From: Candidatus Altimarinota bacterium
GTDB taxonomy: Bacteria > Patescibacteriota > Gracilibacteria > Absconditabacterales > Absconditicoccaceae
Assembly: GCA_015489035.1 (NCBI GenBank)
Contig: WFMP01000182.1
Span: 1-5,283, forward strand
DNA length: 5,283 nt
Reading direction: 5' to 3'
Position 1 is the stretch's first letter; each line of letters starts with the position of its first letter. The notes beneath the pieces were generated by a model. The model saw nothing but the letters and a program-made list of their open reading frames with translations. It searched no databases and had not been told where the DNA came from. Both the position numbers and the translations under genes were made by a program. Below are positions 5,282 to 5,283 of this stretch, one piece after another.

Positions 5282-5283
5282 TC

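Noticed and set aside
1..5283. Mycoplasma-type code (UGA=Trp)
   Set aside because: TGA falls on glycine positions in GroEL, GroES, SDR and nucleotidyltransferase motifs, and TGG is retained for Trp.

Overview
The window comes from a very A+T-rich bacterial genome that reads UGA as glycine (translation table 25). This points to the candidate phyla Gracilibacteria (BD1-5) or Absconditabacteria (SR1). The proof is internal. In both GroES and GroEL, every in-frame TGA falls where the family has, or readily accepts, glycine, while TGG still encodes tryptophan. I counted about 80 in-frame TGA codons across seven genes. Read with the standard code, nearly all of these genes shatter into fragments; read with UGA=Gly, the window is almost fully coding. 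All six visible stop codons are TAA.

Layout from left to right: (1) 1-270, minus strand: 5' part of a membrane-anchored class I SAM-dependent methyltransferase that runs off the left edge. (2) 271-429: divergent intergenic region with the likely groE promoter and a perfect 10-bp inverted repeat straddling its -10 element; it is not a CIRCE sequence. (3) 430-723 groES and 751-2421 groEL, plus strand, a bicistronic operon closed by a hairpin terminator at 2432-2457. (4) 2456-3040, minus strand: a short SDR-family oxidoreductase, convergent with groEL, whose stop codon overlaps the T-tract of the groE terminator. (5) 3041-3146: an unusual gap with two near-identical, locally GC-rich palindromes 40 bp apart flanking a third inverted repeat. 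(6) 3147-4133, minus strand: a radical SAM protein resembling the spore photoproduct lyase family (SplB, COG1533). (7) 4222-4914, plus strand: a sugar-1-phosphate nucleotidyltransferase. (8) 4916-5281, minus strand: C-terminal part of a class III adenylate/guanylate cyclase, ending one base from the nucleotidyltransferase stop and running off the right edge.

Only groES-groEL form an obvious functional unit (the chaperonin). The SDR and SPL-like genes are codirectional and could be co-transcribed, but the palindrome cluster lies between them. The other genes look like independent transcription units: housekeeping, envelope-sugar activation and cyclic-nucleotide signalling. I do not see a defence island, mobile element, CRISPR array, tRNA or rRNA. 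The points most worth following up are the groE operator, the palindrome cluster, the SPL-like enzyme in a presumably non-sporulating organism, the cyclase, and the only two CGG codons in the window.
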